A DNA stretch of 64,000 bases from MTP4 sp052056915 (GTDB lineage Archaea > Halobacteriota > Methanosarcinia > Methanosarcinales > Methanosarcinaceae): NCBI RefSeq assembly GCF_052056915.1, contig NZ_CP195119.1:310001-374000 (forward strand), in the 5' to 3' direction. Below the pieces are notes generated by a model. It did no database searches and had not been told where the DNA came from. It saw nothing but the letters and a program-made list of their open reading frames with translations. A program made the translations under genes and the position numbers. Below are positions 32,945 through 41,233 of this stretch, piece by piece (the stretch's first letter is position 1; every line of letters starts with the position of its first letter).

Positions 32945-33823
32945 CTGAAAGGCAATTTTGAAAACGTAAGCCTGATCGAGATCCATACCGCAGTCCTTTT
33001 ATTCGGGCTTGCAGGCCTTTTCGGGAAGCTGCTTACCCTACCCCCAACAATAATCGTGCTTGGAAGGGTTTTCTTTGCAGCTATTTTTCTTTTCTCGGTG
33101 CTCCTTTGCCTGAAACATGTCGTAAAACTAAACAGGAAAAGCGATTATTTCAGGATGGCCTGTCTCGGCATGCTCCTTGCCGTCCACTGGACGTCGTTTT
33201 TCAAATCGATCCAGGTCTCCACGGTAGCCGTGGGACTACTGACTTTTTCAACTTTCCCGGTATTCACCACATTTCTCGAACCTTATTTTTTCAATGAAAA
33301 GCTTAGAACCAGAGACATAACAGTTGCCTTCATTGCGCTTGCCGGCGTATCTCTCGTGATCCCGGAATTCGAGATATCAAACAGCATAACTCAGGGGGCT
33401 CTCTATGGGATCACCGCAGGGCTGACCTTTGCCGTGCTGTCCATCCTTAACAGGAAATTCGTAAAGAATTATTCCAGCCTGGTCGTTGCCTTCTACCAGG
33501 ACTCCTTTGCAGCCCTTTTCCTGTTCCCTTTCTTAATTCCTTTCCTGCTTTTACAGGAACCGGTATTCCAGCCCAGGGAAATCTTCCTGCTTGTACTGCT
33601 CGGGGTTGTCTTTACCGGGATTGCCCATTCCCTCTTCATCAGAGGCCTCAAAAGTATCAGAGCCCAGACTGCAAGTATAATTGCAAGCCTTGAGCCGGTA
33701 TACGGGATCATTGCAGCCGTCCTTTTGCTCGGGGAAATTCCGGAATTCAGGGTGTTTCTGGGAGGGACCGTTATCCTGGGGGCAGCCGCCTATACGACTT
33801 TCAAGTCCGGGAAAACTGCATGA
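32945..33823 (+). CDS. EamA/DMT family permease 2, 5' end disturbed
   Basis: Second-half and core features of an EamA transporter: FGLAGLFGKLLTLPPTIIVLGRVFF (first helix and loop), HWTSFFKSIQVSTVAVGLLTF, FTTFLEPYFFNEKL and SIIASLEPVYGIIAAVLLLGEIPE. The first conserved helix (IHTAVLLFGLAGLFGKL) lies upstream of the first GTG at 33056, but the frame there opens after a TAA at 32942-32944 with CTG as first codon and no ATG, GTG or TTG. Upstream, a 17-bp imperfect tandem duplication (32920-32953) surrounds the stop. Either the start is CTG or another unusual codon, or the gene lost its start through the duplication. Confidence 0.75.
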   Translation: MKGNFENVSLIEIHTAVLLFGLAGLFGKLLTLPPTIIVLGRVFFAAIFLFSVLLCLKHVVKLNRKSDYFRMACLGMLLAVHWTSFFKSIQVSTVAVGLLTFSTFPVFTTFLEPYFFNEKLRTRDITVAFIALAGVSLVIPEFEISNSITQGALYGITAGLTFAVLSILNRKFVKNYSSLVVAFYQDSFAALFLFPFLIPFLLLQEPVFQPREIFLLVLLGVVFTGIAHSLFIRGLKSIRAQTASIIASLEPVYGIIAAVLLLGEIPEFRVFLGGTVILGAAAYTTFKSGKTA

Positions 33824-33851
33824 ATACTCCATTAAAATAATTACTCCTCAG

Positions 33852-33959
33852 CTCATTATATCTCAAGCCTCTAGGACGCCGGATGAATATTTTTGAGGGG
33901 GAGAGGGTGGTACTTGCCAGGGTGGAGGGGAGCAAACTTGTGGGACCGGGCAATTCATA
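33852..33959 (+). pseudogene. Duplicate tail of the methyltransferase pseudogene
   Basis: This segment encodes RRMNIFEGERVVLAR, then KLVGPGNS and a stop, and is about 85-90% identical to 35160-35268, the C-terminal end of the methyltransferase remnant. No other part of that gene is present here. The rest of 33824-34173 shows no gene. Confidence 0.7.
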
Positions 33960-34173
33960 AATAAGCGGGAAGTAATTCTGAATTGACAAAAGCCAGCAGT
34001 ATCACATTTGAATTCCAATTTCCTGGCCTTAGTTTTTGAAAGGGAAACCCGCTTCAAAGTTGGTGAGAACTGAATCTTGAAACCGAGCCGGGTAAAGTCC
34101 CTGCATCGATAAGAACCCTAACAAACTTAGACATCTGGGGTACAAATATTTATTATGCAGTCAAGGGATCGCA

Positions 34174-34764
34174 ATGAAAAGAAAATGGATAAAGGATGAC
34201 ACATCTTTCAGTTATTGTGTGGAGGCAGACCTGAAGGATATAGCATCAATGCTTTCAAAAGAAAGTGTATGCAAATACATGTTTTTTGGGCCGAATAAAG
34301 AAGAAGATACAATGGCTTACTTTTCTCCACTGGTCAAATCAATTGAGGAATCTTTAAAGGATGATAAAATGCCGGATTGTCATGTTTTCACTATCAGAGA
34401 TAATAGTGCCGGCGAATTTATAGGCCAGTGTGCACTGCTTCCGATAGAATTCACTAACGGGAACTATCTGATCGGGTATCAGATAGATGATACTCAGTGG
34501 AGAAAAGGATATGGTACTGCTGCCTGTGATTTCCTGGTATATTATGCTTTCAATGATATAGATGCATTCAGGCTTACAGGGGATTGTGCCAGGGGGAATT
34601 CGGGATCGGAGAGGGTGATGCTAAAATCAGGCTTTCAGCCTGAAGGCAGGCAAAGAAAATACTGGGCTGTTGGTGAAAAATATTTTGACAGAATGCTTTT
34701 CTCACTCCTGAAAGAAGACGTTCCTGAAAGCAGGTTAAAGGACTTGAATGATATTTACAGGTAA
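34174..34764 (+). CDS. GNAT family N-acetyltransferase
   Basis: RimJ/RimL-like acetyltransferase of 196 residues: SYCVEADLKDIASMLS, HVFTIRDNSAGEFIGQCAL, the acetyl-CoA motif IGYQIDDTQWRKGYGTAACDF (R/Q-x-x-G-x-G/A) and GNSGSERVMLKSGFQPEG. It is soluble and its substrate is unknown. It is inserted between the two halves of duplicated methyltransferase sequence. TATA-like AAATATTTATTATG lies at 34144-34157, close to the ATG at 34174. Confidence 0.87.
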   Translation: MKRKWIKDDTSFSYCVEADLKDIASMLSKESVCKYMFFGPNKEEDTMAYFSPLVKSIEESLKDDKMPDCHVFTIRDNSAGEFIGQCALLPIEFTNGNYLIGYQIDDTQWRKGYGTAACDFLVYYAFNDIDAFRLTGDCARGNSGSERVMLKSGFQPEGRQRKYWAVGEKYFDRMLFSLLKEDVPESRLKDLNDIYR

Positions 34765-34784
34765 AGTCACGGAAAATATTGACC

Positions 34785-35285
34785 CCTTAAATTGGAGCCC
34801 GTCGACTTCAACCGCCAGAAACTTGAGGATGCGATGAGAGAGGCAGGGTTTCGCGAGAGAGTAAAGACTTTTTTCATGATGGAGGACGTAACGCAGTACA
34901 CCAGGAAGAAGCTGTGGATTCCACCTTCCGTTACGTCTCAAGTGTTTCCGAATCTAGGAGCGGGATTGTGTTCACCTACATTCGCCACGGAATTATTGAC
35001 GGCCCCTCCCGTTACAAAGTGGAAGAAAAATTCGTCTCGATAGCCAGGCGCATGGGGATGCCCTGGATCTTCGGACTCGATCCAGAGGAAGTGGGACGGT
35101 ACCTTGCCAATCGGGGTTTTTCGGTTGTCGAGCATGTGGAAGCCCCTGACTACCGGGAACATTACCTCAAGCTTCTGGGCCGTCGGATGAATATTTTTGA
35201 GGGGGAAAGGGTGGTACTTGCCAGGTTGAAGAGGGGAAAACTTGTGGGACCGGGCAATTCACAAGCACACAGATCGTTATCCTGA
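34785..35285 (+). pseudogene. SAM-dependent methyltransferase (TIGR00027 / leucine carboxyl MTase-like), truncated and frameshifted
   Basis: The first frame encodes LEPVDFNRQKLEDAMREAGF and MMEDVTQYTRKK; after a frameshift at about 34905 the product continues AVDSTFRYVSSVSESRSGIV, FTYIRHGIIDG, RRMGMPWIFGLDPEEVGRYL and ends LKRGKLVGPGNSQ. The order matches the C-terminal half of TIGR00027-type methyltransferases (EGVT.YL..EAVD, then the F-G.....). The N-terminal SAM-binding half is absent. The tail is duplicated at 33852-33959, where a stop follows GPGNS; here the frame runs on for six codons. Confidence 0.75.
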
Positions 35286-35763
35286 ATTGAAGAACATACA
35301 GGTTGCTGATTCCTGTGACCTTTCTAATTTCCCTACTCTCAGCAAAACCGAGATGATGCAAGTACGACACTGGCAAACAGCATCGATAGTGGGAACTACG
35401 TCGATGTGACTGCGAATTTCAAAAAACAAACTTAGGGTTTTTTAAGGAAGTTTTGTACATTATAGAGAAATATTCCAAAATAATACAAAGAGATTAATAT
35501 AATATAAAATGTATTAATATACATAAATATGTCTTACGTAGTAAAAGCAGGGATTTCTTAATTTGCCTTAAATTTTAGATATAAAGAAACTAAGGCCTGA
35601 TCCACAGCCATGTGACTATGTAAACATATATTAAAATAACATTGTTCGGGATCAAGCCGAAGGTTGCAAAGGTTACTTTCCTGCTATACTTCGTTCAGAT
35701 ACAGTCAGATTCGGATTCGATGAACGTTGCTCTCAAAAGGAACAAACGGGAGAATAAACACTG
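35286..35763. other. Spacer with a short gene remnant and A+T-rich promoter region
   Basis: At 35346-35435 a short frame encodes NRDDASTTLANSID and YVDVTANFKKQT before a stop, possibly the tail of a lost surface protein. From 35440 to 35640 the sequence is very A+T-rich with several TATA-like runs (for example 35497-35530), a plausible promoter region for the peptidase gene at 35764. Confidence 0.45.
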
Positions 35764-37908
35764 ATGGGGGTAGGTAAAATAAAGGAGTTTAAATCGCTAA
35801 GTCCCGAGGGACTTCCGGAATCATTTGACGCGGCGATTCATGGTGAAGAACCAATCGTCCAGGTAGAAGAGTCAAAAGGACGCATAAGCATATCGTACAC
35901 CTTTCCAGGATTTTACCTTTCGGACAACAGCCTTGATGTTGACGGGGAAAGGATAAACTTCAAGGGAATTAAAATTCCGAAAGCGGGTTTTTTATCCGAA
36001 AGTGGAAAACCCTTATTGCCGTCGTTTGGTAGGTATGTACAGATTCCTTTCAACTTCAACTTTGAATTTACTGTAAAGAAAGGCAAAACCGTACAGTTTG
36101 ATGATTTGTTGCTATTGCCCGCACAGGAGGAGCTAACGGATAATCCTGAGGAAGAACACGCTTTTGAATATGATGAAAAGTTTTACTCTTCGGATGAGTT
36201 TTATCCGGAAAACATTGTTGAGGTTACCGGCCCATTTGATGTGGATGGTTACAACTCTTTGCTGGTTCATGTAAGGCCGTTTCAGTATAACCCGGCCAAA
36301 AAAAAACTTGTGGGCTACGCAAACATTGTAGTTGAAATCACAGTAACGCCGGCAACAAAGGAGTCTGATGAATACCCTCTAATTGATCGGGAACTCAGCA
36401 GGGAATCTTTTGGAAATTTTTTCCTTAATCCGGGAAGGAGAGTCGACGAGAGGCTGGAGATTGAAAAACCGACGGTAGTAAACCGTTGTATTCAGCCGGG
36501 TCCGGAGTTTCTGATAATCTACCATGATATATTCAGGGAAGCAGCGGAAAAATTGGCGAAATGGAAAAACATGCGTGGAATACGCACGGAAACCATTTCA
36601 ATCACAGCTGTTGGCAATACGGTGAGCAACATAAAAAAATATATTCGCAACAAAAGAAAAGCCTGTTCCTCTCGCCTGCGATATGTCCTGTTATTTGGGG
36701 ACGTGGACATGATTGCATCCGAAACCATTTCAGGTGGGCCTTTCGGCGCGAATATTACCGATTACTACTACTCCACCCCCAAAGACCCGGTGGGCTCCAA
36801 TGACATTGTAATGCCCTGGCTTTCTACGGGCCGTATCCCTATGAGGAAACCGGAAGAGGGGGCGGATGTGGTTGAACAGATCATACGCTTTGAAAAGGAC
36901 CCACCCTGTGATCCCGAATACTATAGAAGGATGGCTTTCGGGGCTTATTTCCAGGATGATAAGCCTCTGGATGGAAGAGCCGATAAAAAGTACATGAAGA
37001 CCATGGAAGCTATCCGGGAACACATGATTTCACTGGGTTTCGACGTCGAAAGGGTATACGTTTCAAGTAATCCGAATCCACAGGAGTATATTGATGGAAC
37101 TCCGGTTCCTGCAGAGGTGAAAAATTCCATCGTTGATGGGTATACCGCAACGGATATGCTGATTTCCGCAACCACGGAAGGACAGTTAATTATGGGGCAC
37201 AGGGACCACGGATTACCTAAGGGATGGGACGAACCGTCCTTTACCAAAAGGAACCTGGACACCATTCTTAGTGAATATCCAACAATATTTTACAGCATTA
37301 ACTGCGTAACGGGGCAGTTTGACCTGACCGGGCCAACCGAATGCTTTGCAGAAAAAATATTGAAAATGAAAGGAGGCTCCCCCTCATTAATTGCAGCCAC
37401 AAGAGACTCAGGCACATGGCGTAACGATAGTTTGATAAAGGCGCTGTTTGATGCCATGTGGGCCGGACTGTTGCCTACTTTCCCCGGTTCGACGTCCAGC
37501 TACCCGGTGAAGTACAACCGGCTGGGAGATATCATGAATTATGCAAAGTCGTATCTGCCAATCGCGCATACCGGAGAAAACGCAGGCATCAAAGATCACT
37601 TTGAAATTTACCATGTCATCGGGGACCCAACTATAGAACTCTGGAGTGCCGAACCCCTACCTGCAGGTCTAAAGGCTAAAATAATGATGAACAATCTCTA
37701 TATTTCCCTATCCAGTTGTCCGAAGGGAGGGGTTGTTACAGTCTGGTATGAGGACAAAGTGATTAAGAGGATAGAGCCTTCTTCGAAATACATAAAAATA
37801 CCATTGAAAGAGATCGTACTGAGACCGATTAGCGGGAGGAGAAATATAATTTCTGTCTGCTTCCATGCGCCAGGGCATCGTTTCCGCCAGGTTCATGTAA
37901 GATTCTGA
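35764..37908 (+). CDS. Gingipain-like cysteine peptidase (family C25), no signal peptide
   Basis: Clan CD cysteine protease. The N-terminal 230 residues resemble the C25 propeptide (KAGFLSESGKPLLPSFGRYVQIP, VRPFQYNPAKKKLVGY, then VVEITV). The catalytic domain has PEFLIIYHDIFREAAEKLAKWKN, RYVLLFGDVD, the catalytic dyad region GHRDHG with His482, and FYSINCVTGQFD with Cys514, 32 residues apart as in gingipains. HVIGDPTIELW ends the domain; a short Ig-like tail follows. Unlike secreted gingipains I see no signal peptide at MGVGKIKEFKSLSPEG, so it may be cytoplasmic or exported in an unusual way. The start ATG 35764 follows GGGAGAATAAACACTG. Confidence 0.85.
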   Translation: MGVGKIKEFKSLSPEGLPESFDAAIHGEEPIVQVEESKGRISISYTFPGFYLSDNSLDVDGERINFKGIKIPKAGFLSESGKPLLPSFGRYVQIPFNFNFEFTVKKGKTVQFDDLLLLPAQEELTDNPEEEHAFEYDEKFYSSDEFYPENIVEVTGPFDVDGYNSLLVHVRPFQYNPAKKKLVGYANIVVEITVTPATKESDEYPLIDRELSRESFGNFFLNPGRRVDERLEIEKPTVVNRCIQPGPEFLIIYHDIFREAAEKLAKWKNMRGIRTETISITAVGNTVSNIKKYIRNKRKACSSRLRYVLLFGDVDMIASETISGGPFGANITDYYYSTPKDPVGSNDIVMPWLSTGRIPMRKPEEGADVVEQIIRFEKDPPCDPEYYRRMAFGAYFQDDKPLDGRADKKYMKTMEAIREHMISLGFDVERVYVSSNPNPQEYIDGTPVPAEVKNSIVDGYTATDMLISATTEGQLIMGHRDHGLPKGWDEPSFTKRNLDTILSEYPTIFYSINCVTGQFDLTGPTECFAEKILKMKGGSPSLIAATRDSGTWRNDSLIKALFDAMWAGLLPTFPGSTSSYPVKYNRLGDIMNYAKSYLPIAHTGENAGIKDHFEIYHVIGDPTIELWSAEPLPAGLKAKIMMNNLYISLSSCPKGGVVTVWYEDKVIKRIEPSSKYIKIPLKEIVLRPISGRRNIISVCFHAPGHRFRQVHVRF

Positions 37909-38094
37909 AGTTTGCAGCGGAATTACATAAAATTTTCAAAAGGGGGTGATGGATCAAAAAATTATAATCACCTGCAATATTGGGAAATTCGTATTTAAAA
38001 ATGAAGTAGAGTACTATAATGCTGGGCATTAAGGAAGAATTTGAATAAATTGTTACAGATGTTAATGATGCAGGGAAACTTGGGAGGGAAAATA

Positions 38095-38325
38095 ATGGCT
38101 GTTGAGGTAAAAAGTTACTACGCACGCTGGAAACCCGAAAACCACACCGGCTACATCGTTATCTATTGGGAAGGGGGTTCCAAAACGTTTCCTGAATCTT
38201 CCTTTGAAAGCCCGCAAGAGTTCCAGGTGGTCGTTGACTTATTGCGTAACGAAAAACCCATCTGGTGGGATGAACCTACAGGAAGGCTCTTTGCAAGCGG
38301 TGAACCTGTAGGCGAGGGAGAATAA
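38095..38325 (+). CDS. Small hypothetical protein, 76 residues
   Basis: The product begins MAVEVKSYYARWKPENHTG and contains FESPQEFQVVVDLLRNEKP and IWWDEPTGRLFASGE. It is rich in aromatic residues, soluble and not recognised. ATG 38095 has GGGAGG about seven bases upstream; a longer frame to 38041 lacks one. It follows the C25 peptidase by 186 bp on the same strand and could be its small partner or inhibitor, for which there is only position as evidence. Confidence 0.7.
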   Translation: MAVEVKSYYARWKPENHTGYIVIYWEGGSKTFPESSFESPQEFQVVVDLLRNEKPIWWDEPTGRLFASGEPVGEGE

Positions 38326-38741
38326 TTCGTTAAGAACGAAACTCAGTATCCTGAAATCGGTTAACCAATATTTTGATCTTTTATTTCTTTTTTTCTGAGG
38401 AATTTTACAACAACGGTCTCATTTTTATGTACTAATGCATGACGGTTTTGGAATCTGTATTTCTTATTGCCAGAGGTTTGAATACCTTGTTCTTTAACGA
38501 CATGAATATTCCATTGGTTGATAAGTTCAAAAAACATTAGCTTAAATTATGGTATGTTTTCAGGAATAAAAGTGGTATGGTTTAAAAATTACTCGGAAAA
38601 GTAAGTACCTGGAGAACATTATGGGGAGTGATGCTAAAGTAAAAAATGAACACTGTTAAATGGGAAGGTCACTTATTACCATAGCAGATAAGAGCCCATA
38701 TTCTACGAAAAATAATGATAATTGTTCAAAGGGAGCCTTTT
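38326..38741. other. Spacer of about 415 bp, nothing clear
   Basis: TTCGTTAAGAACGAA (38328-38342) is a small perfect palindrome just after the preceding gene and may be its transcript end. The rest is A+T-rich with no gene or repeat that I can see. Confidence 0.5.
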
Positions 38742-40214
38742 ATGAAGCGCAAAACCGGTATTTGCTTTTTCTTATTGATCGTGGTTATAACTGTGATCGT
38801 GTCGGGGTGTACCTCAGGCCCGGGTAGTAACTCTGAAGAGGAAGTTGAAAACATCGAAGAAATCGAAGGCCTCTGGATGGGAAGCCTGGAACTCCAGGGC
38901 GGGCAGGAATTGAGAATCTTATTCAACATCTCTACCGGAACAGATGGGTTGCCAACTGCCTCCATGGACAGCCCCGACCAGGGGGTAAGCGGCATACCCG
39001 TAGAGAAGCTCAGTTACAAGGATGGGAACCTGCGCCTTGAAGTGACATCTATCAGGGGTGTTTTCGAAGGGGTGCTGAAAGAGGACGGCACAGCCTTCGA
39101 AGGAGAGTGGAAGCAGTCCGAGCATGTCTTCCCGGTTGTGCTTACCCGCATTGACGAAAAACCCGAAATTCGCAGGGAACAGGACCCTGTAAAACCCTAT
39201 CCTTATGACGATGAAGAAGTCGTTTATGAGAATAAGGAGGCAGGGATCAAACTTGCAGGAACCCTAACCACACCCAGGTCGGAGGGCCCCTTCCCCGCCG
39301 TACTGCTCATAACCGGGTCCGGCAAGCAAGACCGCAACGAAGAGGTTTTCGGGCACCGCCCCTTCCTTGTACTCTCGGATTACCTGACTCGCCAGGGCAT
39401 TGCTGTTCTCAGGGTCGATGACCGGGGTGTGGGGGGCTCGACCGGGAACTTCTCCAATGTCACCACCGAAGATTTCGCAGAGGACGCAGTTGCAGGCGTT
39501 GAGTACCTGAAGAGCCGGGAAGATATAGACCCTGAAAGGATCGGGCTGATCGGGCACAGTGAAGGCGGTTTGATTGCCCCGATTGCAGCGGTCAGGTCCC
39601 CTGATGTCGCATTTATCGTGCTCATGGCAGGCCCGGGCGTGACGGGAGAGGAAATTATCCTGGCACAGAGCAGGCTGGTTGCCGAGGCTGACGGAGTACC
39701 CGATGAGACCAGCGCCAAAAATGATGCTCTTCTAAAAGACATATTCTCCGTACTTAAAACGGAAGAGAATGACACAATTGCCGGGGAGGAAATCCGCGGA
39801 CTTATAACGGATATGGTGGAAAACCTTAGCGAAGAAGAAAAACAGTATTCCAGCTACACCGAAGAATCCCTGGATACCGAAATAAAGCTGCTTGTATCTC
39901 CCTGGACGCGTTATTTCCTGACCTACGACCCCAAAACGACCCTGATGGAAGTGGAATGTCCGGTCCTGGCGATAAACGGGGAAAAAGACCTCCAGGTGCC
40001 CCCTGAAGAAAACCTCGCTGCCATCGAGGAAGCTCTCGAAGCAGGTGGCAACGAGGACTATACCGTAAAAGAGCTGCCCGGGCTCAACCACCTCTTCCAG
40101 ACCGCAGAAACCGGGTCCCCCTCCGAGTACGCAGCGATTGAAGAGACCATGTCTCCGGATGCTATGGAATTGATAGGAAACTGGATTCTGGAACATACCA
40201 GGGTGGAAGAGTAA
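38742..40214 (+). CDS. Membrane-anchored alpha/beta hydrolase lipoprotein
   Basis: Signal MKRKTGICFFLLIVVITVIV and lipobox VSGC place it outside the membrane. Residues about 40-145 form a beta-rich domain (GLWMGSLELQGGQELRILFNI, FEGEWKQ) of the DUF3887-like kind found before such hydrolases. The hydrolase domain has LLITGSGKQDRN, VDDRGVGGSTGNF, nucleophile GHSEGG, acid in NGEKDLQVPPEEN and His in PGLNHLFQ. Members act as esterases or peptidases with unknown substrate. ATG 38742 follows GGGAG; the longer start at 38715 would spoil the signal peptide. Confidence 0.87.
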   Translation: MKRKTGICFFLLIVVITVIVSGCTSGPGSNSEEEVENIEEIEGLWMGSLELQGGQELRILFNISTGTDGLPTASMDSPDQGVSGIPVEKLSYKDGNLRLEVTSIRGVFEGVLKEDGTAFEGEWKQSEHVFPVVLTRIDEKPEIRREQDPVKPYPYDDEEVVYENKEAGIKLAGTLTTPRSEGPFPAVLLITGSGKQDRNEEVFGHRPFLVLSDYLTRQGIAVLRVDDRGVGGSTGNFSNVTTEDFAEDAVAGVEYLKSREDIDPERIGLIGHSEGGLIAPIAAVRSPDVAFIVLMAGPGVTGEEIILAQSRLVAEADGVPDETSAKNDALLKDIFSVLKTEENDTIAGEEIRGLITDMVENLSEEEKQYSSYTEESLDTEIKLLVSPWTRYFLTYDPKTTLMEVECPVLAINGEKDLQVPPEENLAAIEEALEAGGNEDYTVKELPGLNHLFQTAETGSPSEYAAIEETMSPDAMELIGNWILEHTRVEE

Positions 40215-40320
40215 ACAAATGAGGTTTGGGAGCAAAATAGTGAGCTAAGGAACGGTGAAAACATATCTTCAAGTTTTCATTTGAGATTGCTCTGTGTATA
40301 TCAATCATACAACCTCAATA

Positions 40321-40388
40321 AACCACGGATAAACACAGATGCACACAGATGGCTTTAATCCGTGTTTATTCGTGTCCATCTGTGGTTC
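40321..40388. repeat. Imperfect inverted repeat of the CCACGGATAAACAC family
   Basis: AACCACGGATAAACACAGAT pairs with ATCCGTGTTTATTCGTGTCC and CATCTGTGGTT. The two arms are imperfect complements over about 30 bases. Similar sequences occur between genes in many prokaryotes, by my recollection; copy number here cannot be judged. Confidence 0.8.
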
Positions 40389-40525
40389 TTGGCAGTAAAA
40401 ATCCTTGATGTTATATTTGAATCGTTCCTAAGTATTACTTGAAACGGCCCCGGTTTTGTGACAGGGTTTAATGCTGATTCCAATTCTGGGATTTGCCTTC
40501 CTCGTGTCGATTCCAGGGGCCCTCA

Positions 40526-40544
40526 CCGCCCGCTTTGCGGGCGG
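40526..40544. terminator. GC-rich perfect hairpin
   Basis: CCGCCCGC-TTT-GCGGGCGG, followed by CCTTTCCCG. It may be a terminator or a REP-like element. Confidence 0.4.
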
Positions 40545-40610
40545 CCTTTCCCGAAATCACTAAGAATAAATGTTTGAATAAACTGCCATTGTGACCTTTT
40601 GCTTTTATTC

Positions 40611-40675
40611 GACTCACTTCAAGTCAATGTTCTGACACTTTTATTCGACTCACTTTACGCAAATATTCTGACTTT
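40611..40675. repeat. Direct repeat, two copies of about 33 bp
   Basis: TTTTATTCGACTCACTT, six or so variable bases, then TTCTGAC, occurs twice with a period of about 36 bp. Confidence 0.75.
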
Positions 40676-40900
40676 ATCTCTAATTTCTATATTTCCAAAA
40701 TAACTTGCATTGATTAAGGATTTCTTTATGAAATAATTTGAATTGAGTGAGGATTCCTACGGAGCCCGGATATTATCTGTTTTAAATTATATCCGTTTTA
40801 AATTTTATTTGATTCTGCTTTGCTTTCAATCATCTAATTTTTTGATGAGGAATTTACTTTTTGACATGTCCCTTCTTTATTCATATCTATCCGGAAAAAA

Positions 40901-40965
40901 CCGGTCACCTTCGGTGACCGTGAACAAGAACGACATAAGATGGCTAATAAGGTTGTATGGGGACT
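40901..40965 (+). repeat. Hairpin plus conserved 45-bp block, copy 2
   Basis: GGTCACC-TTC-GGTGACC hairpin followed by AACAAGAACGACATAAGATG and GGTTGTATGGGGACT. Same architecture as 32701-32765. Confidence 0.6.
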
Positions 40966-41233
40966 AACTTAAAGATTCAGAACCGGGCACTTTTCCTTTT
41001 TGGCTAAAAATATCAAATGAATATCAACTGACTACCGGAATATATTAACTGACTACCTGCTGACTACCTGCTGACTACAGGAAGACTGCCAGAGGATGCA
41101 ATTTACTTATATAATAATTCGATAATCTCTCTTATACAATAATTCAATACCATCTGTTTAATTAACTATGCCCTCACTCAAAAAATATTTGCTTTGAAAG
41201 ACACTGATCTTACATAACGGACCTGGGAAAAAA

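Larger units (their letters stand above)
40215..41233. other. Repeat-rich spacer of about 1 kb
   Basis: No intact gene. In order it holds an inverted repeat of the CCACGGATAAACAC type (40321-40388), a perfect 8-bp GC hairpin (40526-40544), a direct repeat with ATTCGACTCACTT (40611-40675), a second copy of the hairpin-plus-block element (40901-40965), TGACTACC words (41028-41085), and A+T-rich sequence before the CHAT gene. It is the boundary between ordinary genes and the 41-51 kb island. Confidence 0.65.

Noticed and set aside
40743..40967. 74-residue open frame in the repeat-rich spacer
   Set aside because: Its last third is the repeated hairpin element, and it lacks a ribosome site.
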